42,316 bases of DNA. Source: an uncultured Pelagibacteraceae bacterium (GTDB lineage: Bacteria > Pseudomonadota > Alphaproteobacteria > Pelagibacterales > Pelagibacteraceae). Positions 1 through 7,171 of the stretch are shown here, in pieces; position 1 is the first letter of the stretch; the number at the start of each line of letters is the position of its first letter. A model generated the notes under the pieces. It had not been told where the DNA came from. It was given only the letters and a program-made list of their open reading frames with translations, and did not search any database. The stretch covers positions 1 through 42,316 of the forward strand of contig CABYGR010000006.1 of assembly GCA_902518595.1 (NCBI GenBank), written 5' to 3'. The position numbers and the translations under genes are program-made.

Positions 1-835
1 AAGCTGACTTTATTTTTAAATATCCAGGATTTAAATTTGGTTCGTTTTTATAAACATCAAGGCCAACTGCATAAATTTTTCTTCTATTTAGAGCATCAAT
101 TAAAGCGTCATCATCAACTATGTCTCCTCTTGCAACATTAGTTATGACTGCTCCTTTTGGAAAATATTCGACTGTTTCTTTATTGATCATATTTTCAGTT
201 TCTTTTGTAGCCGGACAACAGATAGACAATACATCTGAAACAGAAAAAAGACTTTTTACATCTTCATGATAGATTGCCCCATTTTCTTTTTCAGCACTTA
301 ATTTTGAGCGATTATGATAATGAATAATCATTCCTAAAGATTGAGCTATCTTTGCAATTTTTTGTCCAATTCTTCCCATTCCTAAAATACCTAATCTTAT
401 TCCTGTTAATTGTTTTCCAATTAAATAATCTGCTGACCATTTCCACCCACCCTCTCTCGCAGATTCTATTCCTTCAGCAGCTCTTCTACATGCACCTAAT
501 ATTAAAAGCACTCCAATTTCAGCAGTTGCGTCAGATAAAACTTCTGGGGTATTAGTGACTACGATACCTCTTTTTTTTGCTGCTTCTAGATCAATATTTC
601 CAAAACCTACTGCAAAATTTGAAATAATTTTTACAGTGTCAGGTAACTTGTCAATTGTTTCTTTGTCTAATTTTTCTGTTAAAGAAGAAAGAATACCATC
701 ACAACCTTGACTCATTTCTATTACTTTAGATTGTGAATATAATTCATCATTAGAATTTAATATTGGATTAAAAGTTTTTGAAGCTTTATCTTCACTTTCT
801 TTTATTAATTTTCTTGTAATCAAAATTTTTTTCAT
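1..835 (-). CDS. D-2-hydroxyacid dehydrogenase (glyoxylate/hydroxypyruvate reductase-like), partial at window edge
   Basis: Likely an NAD(P)H-dependent enzyme that interconverts 2-oxoacids such as glyoxylate or hydroxypyruvate with D-2-hydroxyacids in the cytoplasm. The reading frame opens with ATG at 835 and stays open to the window edge, giving about 278 residues. The Rossmann motif GILGMGRIGQ lies near residue 150. The family signature NVARGDIVDDDALIDAL carries the substrate-binding Arg near residue 236, and DVYKNEPN carries the active-site Glu near residue 265. The catalytic His (usually in a PHxGSAT-like motif) and the last 40-50 residues lie outside the window. It is first in a minus-strand neighbourhood of hydroxyacid enzymes, 18 bases from the FAD oxidoreductase gene. 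The exact substrate cannot be read from sequence; a phosphoglycerate dehydrogenase role is less likely because no ACT-domain context is visible. Confidence 0.88.
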   Translation of the reverse strand, partial: MKKILITRKLIKESEDKASKTFNPILNSNDELYSQSKVIEMSQGCDGILSSLTEKLDKETIDKLPDTVKIISNFAVGFGNIDLEAAKKRGIVVTNTPEVLSDATAEIGVLLILGACRRAAEGIESAREGGWKWSADYLIGKQLTGIRLGILGMGRIGQKIAKIAQSLGMIIHYHNRSKLSAEKENGAIYHEDVKSLFSVSDVLSICCPATKETENMINKETVEYFPKGAVITNVARGDIVDDDALIDALNRRKIYAVGLDVYKNEPNLNPGYLKIKSA

Positions 836-852
836 AAAATATTTTTAGATTA

Positions 853-2226
853 TCAGTTAAGATCAAATATCTTACCTGGATTCATTATATTGTTTGGATC
901 TAAGGTTCTTTTAATTGATTTCATAACTGGAATGTTATCAGGGTGTTGCTCTAGTAAATACTCTTTTTTGTGAAGCCCTACACCGTGTTCACCGGTAATA
1001 GTTCCATTAAGTTCTAGTGCTTTTCTTATTAAGGTATCATTAAAAGCTCTAATTTTTTTATAACTTTCTTTATTTTTTGGATCAAATGGTAAAACCACAT
1101 GAAAATTCCCGTCACCCATATGTCCTACCATTGGAGCTCTAACTCCAAATTTTTTTGCTTGTTCTTCAGCAAAGTTTACACACTCCGTTATCTTTGAGAT
1201 AGGAACACATACGTCAGTTGAATAAACCCTGCCATTATTGATTAGAGCTTTAACAGAATAATATACATCCCATCTTGCTTTCCAAAGTTTATTTCTCTCT
1301 TCTAAATCTTTAGCCCATTTGAAAGAGCTTCCATTATTATCTTTTGATATTTCCTCAACAATTTTAATATTTTCATTATTGGAAGACTCAGATCCATGAA
1401 ATTCAAAAAATAAAGTTGGGACTGCCTGAATATCTTTCAGTTTAGAATACTCTATACTAATCCCCATTTGATCTTTATTAAGCATCTCAATCCTTGCTAT
1501 TGGAACACCGTATTGAATAACCTGTTGGGCTGTTTGAACTGCATCTTCTAAAGTAGGAAAGTGGCATACAGCACTCATTATACTTTCTGGTATAGGAGAT
1601 AATCTTAAATGGACCTCAGTTATAACACCCAAAGTTCCCTCTGACCCAATAAATAAATTTGTTAAATTATAACCTGCTGAAGTTTTTTTTGTTCTGCCGC
1701 CTGTATTTATTATATCACCATTTGGCAAAACTACTGTTAGACCAGAGATAACCGTTTTCATGGTTCCATATTTTACAGCCATTGTTCCTGATGCTGAAGT
1801 TGAAGCCATACCACCTAATGCAGCATTTGCTCCAGGATCAATTGGGAAAAAAACTCCATCTTCTCTTAAATACTCATTTAATTGTTCTTTTGTGACACAA
1901 GCTTGTACTCTACAATCAAAATCCTCAACGTTCACACTCAAAATTTTGTTCATCTTTTCAAGACAAATAGTTATACCTTTTTCATTACCTACCACGTTCC
2001 CCTCTAAAGATGTCCCAGTACCAAAAGGTACTACAGGAATTTTGTACTCATTGCATAAGCTTAATATTTTAGAAACTTCTTCATTCGTCTCTGGAAATAC
2101 TACAGCTTTGGACAAAACAGGATCATATGTATCTTCTCCTCTAGCATAGTTAGCTCGAGTGGATTCTGATGTTGAAAATCTTCCATTAAAAATTTTTTTT
2201 AATTCTGCTTGAACTTGATCATTCAT
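853..2226 (-). CDS. FAD-linked 2-hydroxyacid oxidoreductase (GlcD / D-lactate dehydrogenase family)
   Basis: Flavoprotein of the GlcD/D-lactate dehydrogenase (cytochrome) family, which oxidises D-2-hydroxyacids such as glycolate or D-lactate and passes electrons to the respiratory chain. The length of 457 residues is normal. The N-terminal PCMH-type FAD-binding domain includes PFGTGTSLEGN near residue 65 and the IGSEGTLGVITE stretch. The C-terminal FAD-oxidase domain has GHMGDGNFH at about 368-376 and TGEHGVG near 412, both typical metal/substrate-site motifs. The single-chain form, with no GlcE or GlcF partner next to it, favours a D-lactate dehydrogenase or D-2-hydroxyglutarate dehydrogenase type over the three-subunit glycolate oxidase. 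The neighbours are a hydroxyacid reductase and an aminotransferase. Substrate is inferred only at class level. Confidence 0.88.
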   Translation of the reverse strand: MNDQVQAELKKIFNGRFSTSESTRANYARGEDTYDPVLSKAVVFPETNEEVSKILSLCNEYKIPVVPFGTGTSLEGNVVGNEKGITICLEKMNKILSVNVEDFDCRVQACVTKEQLNEYLREDGVFFPIDPGANAALGGMASTSASGTMAVKYGTMKTVISGLTVVLPNGDIINTGGRTKKTSAGYNLTNLFIGSEGTLGVITEVHLRLSPIPESIMSAVCHFPTLEDAVQTAQQVIQYGVPIARIEMLNKDQMGISIEYSKLKDIQAVPTLFFEFHGSESSNNENIKIVEEISKDNNGSSFKWAKDLEERNKLWKARWDVYYSVKALINNGRVYSTDVCVPISKITECVNFAEEQAKKFGVRAPMVGHMGDGNFHVVLPFDPKNKESYKKIRAFNDTLIRKALELNGTITGEHGVGLHKKEYLLEQHPDNIPVMKSIKRTLDPNNIMNPGKIFDLN

Positions 2227-2264
2227 AGAAAGAATATTAATAAAAATTTAGATAAAAATACAGC

Positions 2265-3431
2265 TTATTTAGTCAGCATTTTCTTTATGTTTTCTAGTGC
2301 TTGTGAAATATTATCTCTAGATGCAGCAAAACTAAATCTCACATAATCGTTACAAGTTTTACCAAAAGCTGTTCCAGGAACTATTGCTACACCAGCTTCG
2401 TGCATTGCCTTTTTACAAAATTCACTTCCATTCATTCCTGTTCCAATAACTTTTGGAAAGGCATAAAAGGCTCCGCCAGGTAGACTGCATTCTACTCCGG
2501 GTAAATCATTTAAACCTTGATGAATTAATTCTCTTCTAGCTGTAAATTTCTCCATCATTTCATTAATTGAGTCATCAGGACCATCTAAAGCTGCAATACC
2601 TGCAAATTGAGCAGCAGCATTTACACAAGATACACTATTTATCAAAAGTTTATTAACATGTGGAACTAATTCTTTAGGCCAGAAACTCCAACCTAATCTC
2701 CATCCAGTCATTGAATACGCTTTACTCCATCCCTCTAATACAATTAACCTTTCTCTCAATTCTGGGTAATTAAAAAAAGATGGCATCTCTTTATTATCAA
2801 AGATCTGTCTACTATAAATTTCATCACTCAAAATAGTTACATGAGGATGTTTTTTTAATCCTTCAGCCAATACGTCTATATTTGATTTTTCCACAAAACT
2901 TCCTGTAGGATTATTGGGATTTATTAATATTAATAATCTTGTCTTGTCTGTAATTAGTGACAATATTTTTTCAGGATTAAATTTTAAATCTTTATCTTCT
3001 GTCAAATCATAAGTAACAGAGGTTGAGCCTGTGTAATTAATCATTGATTCATAAATTGGAAAAGCTGGAGTTGGATGAATAATTTCTGCACCTGGCTCTC
3101 CAAAACATTGAATTGCATAACTCATAGTAGGTTTACCACCTGGCATTATTAAAATTCTCTCAGCATCTACATCAGCATTATATCGTTTCTTAATCCACCT
3201 CGTAACAGATTGTCTGCACTCTAAAATTCCATTAGACAAAACATAACCATGATGTCCATCATCTAATGCTTTTTTTGCAGCTTCAACAACATGCTTAGGT
3301 GTTTTAAAATCTGGCTGACCTAATCCTAAATGTATCATTGGATTTCCTTTAGCTTCTAATGCCTTTGCTTCAGCCAAGACAGAAAAAGCTGTTTCTGTAC
3401 CTAAATTATTTAAATTCTTTGCTAACTTCAT
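2265..3431 (-). CDS. PLP-dependent class I/II aminotransferase (aspartate aminotransferase family)
   Basis: Transfers an amino group between an amino acid and a 2-oxoacid using pyridoxal phosphate. The 388 residues match fold-type I aminotransferases. Seen are the N-terminal LGLGQPDFKTP, the NPNNPTGS motif in the middle, and GWSKAYSMTGWRLGW with the probable Schiff-base Lys at residue 237. The C-terminal VRFSFA supplies the carboxylate-binding Arg. It sits 19 bases downstream of two LldD-type hydroxyacid dehydrogenases and upstream of a GlcD-type enzyme, so it may aminate the 2-oxoacids they produce; that is inference. It could equally be a general aspartate or alanine aminotransferase. Confidence 0.88.
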   Translation of the reverse strand: MKLAKNLNNLGTETAFSVLAEAKALEAKGNPMIHLGLGQPDFKTPKHVVEAAKKALDDGHHGYVLSNGILECRQSVTRWIKKRYNADVDAERILIMPGGKPTMSYAIQCFGEPGAEIIHPTPAFPIYESMINYTGSTSVTYDLTEDKDLKFNPEKILSLITDKTRLLILINPNNPTGSFVEKSNIDVLAEGLKKHPHVTILSDEIYSRQIFDNKEMPSFFNYPELRERLIVLEGWSKAYSMTGWRLGWSFWPKELVPHVNKLLINSVSCVNAAAQFAGIAALDGPDDSINEMMEKFTARRELIHQGLNDLPGVECSLPGGAFYAFPKVIGTGMNGSEFCKKAMHEAGVAIVPGTAFGKTCNDYVRFSFAASRDNISQALENIKKMLTK

Positions 3432-3449
3432 GATAATATTCCTTAAATT

Positions 3450-4607
3450 TTAAGATCTATTTCTATAAATTAATTTTGAACTATTCAACTCTTTTAAGTT
3501 TTTGCAGCCCATTAAAACCATATTTCTATTTATCTCATCGTGCATATTTTGAAGTAAATGCTCAACACCTTTTTGACCTCCTGCGGCTAAAGAGAACAAA
3601 AACATTTTACCAAAACTGCATGCTTTTGCTCCTGCTGCAATTGCTTTTACTACGTGAGTTCCTCTTCTAACTCCTCCATCTAAAATAATTTCTAGTTTGT
3701 CCCCTACAGCATCTGAAATCGCTTTTACTTGATCAAAAGGCGATCTAGAGCCATCTAATTGACGACCTCCATGATTTGAAATCATTATTGCAGTACATCC
3801 TATATCAATTGCTTTCTTTGCATCTTCAACTGACATCACACCTTTTAAGGCAAAGGGTCCATTCCATTTTTTTGCACAATATTCAGCATCTTTCCAACCC
3901 ATAGCTGGATCATATTGCTCGTTAATATATTCAATTACTGACTTAGCAATATTTGTACCTTTATCAGTTTTTTTTTTTACATTGGATAGTTCAAATCTTT
4001 TACCCGTTAAATAATTGTAAACCCATCCTGGACGCATTGCAAAACTCATCAAACTTTGAAATGTGAGTTTTGGTGGGGTAGTGAATCCTGTTCTATGATC
4101 TTTTTCTCTATTACCTGCAACTAAAGTGTCTACAGTTAAACACATAGCATCAAAGCCAGATCTCTTAGACCTCTCAATCAAATCATCTGAAATTGATCGA
4201 TCTTTATGAACATAAAGTTGAAATAACTTTGGTCCACTTGAAATATTTGATACTTCCTCAATTGTATTATTTCCCATCGAAGACATACTATAAAAAGTAT
4301 TGAATTTTTCAGCTGCTCTAGCTGAACCTTTATCTCCATCAGGATGATAAAGTCTTTGCATTGCAGCAGGAGAAAGAAAAATTGGCATATCAATTTTTCT
4401 CCCAAACAAAGTAGTTGATAAATCAGGTTTGCCAACACTTGCAAGAATATTAGGCACTAGATCACAATCATTAAAAGACTCTGTATTTCTTCTTAATGTA
4501 GATTCATCATCTGAACCACCATCAATATAATGAAAAATTGGTGAAGGTAATTTTTTTTTAGCAAGTTTTCTAAAATCCTCAAAATTGTAACAATTTTTCA
4601 AACTCAT
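3450..4607 (-). CDS. FMN-dependent alpha-hydroxyacid dehydrogenase, copy A (LldD family)
   Basis: Member of the FMN-dependent L-2-hydroxyacid dehydrogenase/oxidase family (L-lactate dehydrogenase, mandelate dehydrogenase, glycolate oxidase), a TIM barrel that oxidises L-2-hydroxyacids to 2-oxoacids. The 385 residues are full length. Visible are the N-terminal FHYIDGGSDDE with the conserved Tyr, FQLYVHKDR, the FMN-contacting Lys in ALKGVMS at about 255, and the catalytic motif SNHGGRQLDGS with His279 and Arg282. The phosphate-binding loop reads LDGGVRRGTH; the usual final Asp is His here. It is a tandem duplicate of the gene just upstream, whose stop overlaps this start by one base. The two copies were probably co-transcribed. 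Substrate is not determined. Confidence 0.88.
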   Translation of the reverse strand: MSLKNCYNFEDFRKLAKKKLPSPIFHYIDGGSDDESTLRRNTESFNDCDLVPNILASVGKPDLSTTLFGRKIDMPIFLSPAAMQRLYHPDGDKGSARAAEKFNTFYSMSSMGNNTIEEVSNISSGPKLFQLYVHKDRSISDDLIERSKRSGFDAMCLTVDTLVAGNREKDHRTGFTTPPKLTFQSLMSFAMRPGWVYNYLTGKRFELSNVKKKTDKGTNIAKSVIEYINEQYDPAMGWKDAEYCAKKWNGPFALKGVMSVEDAKKAIDIGCTAIMISNHGGRQLDGSRSPFDQVKAISDAVGDKLEIILDGGVRRGTHVVKAIAAGAKACSFGKMFLFSLAAGGQKGVEHLLQNMHDEINRNMVLMGCKNLKELNSSKLIYRNRS

Positions 4608-5758
4608 TATCTTCTAAATCGTAAGTTATTTCGATTTAGGTCGCTAATTTTTGTACAACCCATTAATTTCATATCTCTTACTAACTCAGACTTATATTTC
4701 TCTATAGCTCGCTCTACACCTGCTTGTCCACCAGCTGCTAAAGCATAAAGATATAATCTTCCACCTGAGCAAGCTTTAGCACCTAATGATAACGCTTTAA
4801 GCATATGTGTGCCTCTATGAATTCCACCCTCACAAATCACATCTAACTTATCGCCCACCGCATCAACTATTTCTGCTAGTTGATCAAATGGAGATCTTGA
4901 TCCATCAAGTTGTCTTCCACCATGGTTTGAAACCATTATGCCTGTACATCCAATATCAACAGCTCTCTTAGCATCCTCAACACTCATCACTCCTTTAAGT
5001 GCAAAATGGCCACCCCACTTAGAACAAAGTTGTTCGGCATCTTTCCAATTCATAGATTGATCTAACATTGTAGAAAAATAGTTTCCAATTGAAGAATTAG
5101 TGCTTGTTCCTTCTTTTACAAAATCTTGGAGGTGAGGTAGTTCAAACTTACCTTTTGTTAAATAATTTATTCCCCACATTGGCTTTGTAGCAAAACTAAA
5201 TAAGCTAGATAATGTAAGTTTAGGAGGTGAAGTGAAACCTGTCCTTAAATCTCTCTCACGATTTCCTCCAGTTATAGTATCAACTGTTAAAGCCATAACA
5301 TCAAATTTAGCTGCCTTTGCTCTTTCAAGACAAGAATCATTTAAACCTCTATCTTTGTGAAAATAAAACTGAAACATTTTTGGAGTATCTATCATAGAAG
5401 ATATTTCCTCTACACTCACAGTAGCTAGAGCAGAAACTCCAAACATTGTATTAAATTTTTGAGCTGCTTTTCCAACTGCTCTTTCGCCATCATAATGAAA
5501 AAGTCTCTGAAGTGCTGTTGGTGCAAGATAAAAAGGTAAATCTAACTTTTTTCCAAATATTGTAGTTGATAAATCAACACTATCAACCCCCCTTAAAACA
5601 TTAGGAACTAAATCTACATCATCGAATGCACTTGTGTTTCTAGCGTATGTAATTTCATCATCTGCTGCACCATCAATGTAATGAAAAATTGGTGAAGGTA
5701 ATTTTTTTTTAGCTAATTTTCTAAAATCACTAAAATTGTGACAATCTTTTAAATTCAT
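4607..5758 (-). CDS. FMN-dependent alpha-hydroxyacid dehydrogenase, copy B (LldD family)
   Basis: Second LldD-type FMN hydroxyacid dehydrogenase, 383 residues, clearly paralogous to copy A along its whole length (compare the near-identical KLAKKKLPSPIFHYIDG near the N-terminus). The catalytic SNHGGRQLDGS is intact, with His279 and Arg282, and ALKGVMS supplies the FMN Lys. The loop that reads DGGVRRGTH in copy A is EGGIHRGTH here: the Asp that normally opens it is Glu and the first Arg is His, in a region known to hold FMN. The copy may therefore have shifted substrate, redox partner or activity. It heads the hydroxyacid cluster on this strand, with the PagL-like gene reading out in the same direction 9 bases upstream. 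Confidence 0.87.
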   Translation of the reverse strand: MNLKDCHNFSDFRKLAKKKLPSPIFHYIDGAADDEITYARNTSAFDDVDLVPNVLRGVDSVDLSTTIFGKKLDLPFYLAPTALQRLFHYDGERAVGKAAQKFNTMFGVSALATVSVEEISSMIDTPKMFQFYFHKDRGLNDSCLERAKAAKFDVMALTVDTITGGNRERDLRTGFTSPPKLTLSSLFSFATKPMWGINYLTKGKFELPHLQDFVKEGTSTNSSIGNYFSTMLDQSMNWKDAEQLCSKWGGHFALKGVMSVEDAKRAVDIGCTGIMVSNHGGRQLDGSRSPFDQLAEIVDAVGDKLDVICEGGIHRGTHMLKALSLGAKACSGGRLYLYALAAGGQAGVERAIEKYKSELVRDMKLMGCTKISDLNRNNLRFRR

Positions 5759-5767
5759 TAAATAAGA

Positions 5768-6277
5768 TTAAAACTTTTTAAGAAGATTAAACATATAACT
5801 ATTTGCCCCAGGATTTTTATCTCCTAAACTTGCATTTGATACATGATTATATGAAACACCAAAACTTGTTTTATTCGAAACTATATAGGATAATTGAACC
5901 TCAGATTTAAATTCTAAAACGTGACCTAAGTCCTTTCCATCTCCTTCATGATAAAGACCTGGGGCAAAACTTGGTGTAAATATCATTCCACCCATGTCTA
6001 CATTCCATTCAATTCCAGTATAAATATAAGCTGCAGAATTTTCAGTTACAAATCCACCTGTAATTGGAGAAACATTTCCTAGAAATGTATCCCTATTTAA
6101 ATTTTCATCTTGATGTTGGAAGCCAACTAATATTGCACTTTGCTTATCATCACTAAAGTCAAAGTTTCCAGTAAAATAGTTTAATTGATGATTGTTAATA
6201 TTTGCTTCTTCTGCAGCGATCAGCTTTGTAGCAGCAAATATAATAACAAAAAGTAGACTAACCTTTTTAAAAATCAT
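5768..6277 (-). CDS. PagL / acyloxyacyl hydrolase-family outer-membrane protein
   Basis: Small outer-membrane beta-barrel resembling lipid A 3-O-deacylase (PagL), which removes an acyl chain from lipid A. It has 169 residues with an N-terminal signal peptide (hydrophobic stretch 8-22, ending near AEE). Alternating aromatic beta-strand patterns follow, and the C-terminus ends in Phe, as outer-membrane barrels do. The family motif NHVSNASLGDKNPGAN lies at 144-159, with candidate catalytic His145 and Ser147. The acidic third residue of characterised PagL is expected about 12-14 residues on, and only Asn is seen there, so enzymatic activity is uncertain. It lies between the hydroxyacid cluster and ccmH on the same strand, with no obvious functional link to either. 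Confidence 0.72.
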   Translation of the reverse strand: MIFKKVSLLFVIIFAATKLIAAEEANINNHQLNYFTGNFDFSDDKQSAILVGFQHQDENLNRDTFLGNVSPITGGFVTENSAAYIYTGIEWNVDMGGMIFTPSFAPGLYHEGDGKDLGHVLEFKSEVQLSYIVSNKTSFGVSYNHVSNASLGDKNPGANSYMFNLLKKF

Positions 6278-6293
6278 TTCTCTTAATAGCAGA

Positions 6294-6656
6294 TTATTTT
6301 TTTATGTTTATTAATTTTTTAAATACTATTGCACCTCCTAAGAAGATCAATAGCGGTAAAAACCACAAAATATATGTATTTTTATTAAATTTAGGATCAT
6401 ACAAAATCCACTCTCCATATTTTTCTGTCAAGAAATCATAAATTTCCTTTTCGGATAAACCATCATTAATTTTTTTTTTAACAACAAGTTTTAAACTTAT
6501 AGCAAAATCAGAGTCAGAATCATAAACTGACTGTCCTTGACAAATTAAACAACGTAAATTTTTTGTAATTTTGTTTTGGAGATCTGTTTCATTTGCTTTT
6601 AAATAGTTAAGAGAAAATATCAAAAAAATAATAAAGATTAATTTCAACGTTTTCAT
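6294..6656 (-). CDS. ccmH: Cytochrome c maturation protein CcmH (short form)
   Basis: Periplasmic, membrane-anchored thiol oxidoreductase that keeps the apocytochrome c CXXCH cysteines reduced before haem attachment. It has 120 residues with a signal/anchor at 1-20. The family motif LRCLICQGQS gives the redox pair Cys36 and Cys39. A C-terminal membrane helix lies at about 93-111. This is the short form without the TPR half (CcmI) found in E. coli CcmH, and no ccmI is adjacent. The start overlaps the ccmG stop by four bases (ATGA), so it is probably translationally coupled as the last gene of the ccm operon. Confidence 0.93.
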   Translation of the reverse strand: MKTLKLIFIIFLIFSLNYLKANETDLQNKITKNLRCLICQGQSVYDSDSDFAISLKLVVKKKINDGLSEKEIYDFLTEKYGEWILYDPKFNKNTYILWFLPLLIFLGGAIVFKKLINIKK

Positions 6657-7171
6657 TTAATAAAACTTTTAATTTCCGATATTGACTCAGAATTAAGAGG
6701 GCCTATATATTTTTTAATAATTTGGTTTTCAAAGATTAGAAATGTTTCTGGAACACCATATGCACCCCATTCAATCGCCTTTGTTCCATCTTTATCTAAT
6801 AAAATTTTAGAATAAGGGTTTCCATAATTATTGATGAAACTTTTAGCATTTTTTTGCTTATCTTTATAATTTAAACCTATTATTTCTAATTTCTCATTTT
6901 CTTTTAGACTCATTATAAATGGATGTTCATCTCTACATGGCAAACACCAAGATGCCCAAATATTTAATAAATAAAATTTTTTTTGATTAAAAATATTTTC
7001 TGATTTAACTAATTTATTTTCAAAAAATGTGTAAGCTGAAAATTTTGGAATAATTTTATTTTCACTATTAGATGGTTTATAAATATTTGAATTGTTTAAT
7101 CCTTGATAAAAAATTAGAAAAACAAATGTAAAAAAAAAAATAACAATAGTAATAATAATCTTATTTTTCAT
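6653..7171 (-). CDS. ccmG: Thiol:disulfide interchange protein CcmG/DsbE
   Basis: Periplasmic thioredoxin-fold reductant for the cytochrome c maturation pathway; it passes electrons to CcmH or apocytochrome. It has 172 residues with an N-terminal membrane anchor (about 5-24). The thioredoxin active site WASWCLPCRDEHP places the cysteines at 76 and 79. The cis-proline motif GVPET has Pro141, and the preceding GAYGVPE pattern is typical of CcmG. It overlaps the end of ccmF by 11 bases and the start of ccmH by 4, fitting a single operon. Long A/T runs in the first 40 codons reflect local base composition. Confidence 0.93.
   Translation of the reverse strand: MKNKIIITIVIFFFTFVFLIFYQGLNNSNIYKPSNSENKIIPKFSAYTFFENKLVKSENIFNQKKFYLLNIWASWCLPCRDEHPFIMSLKENEKLEIIGLNYKDKQKNAKSFINNYGNPYSKILLDKDGTKAIEWGAYGVPETFLIFENQIIKKYIGPLNSESISEIKSFIK

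Noticed and set aside
352..555. Plus-strand open frame rich in Phe and Leu near the left edge
   Set aside because: It is the complement of the truncated 2-hydroxyacid dehydrogenase, whose motifs are clear.
1760..2149. Plus-strand open frame of 129 codons
   Set aside because: Lies wholly inside the well-supported GlcD-type gene on the other strand and shows no family pattern.
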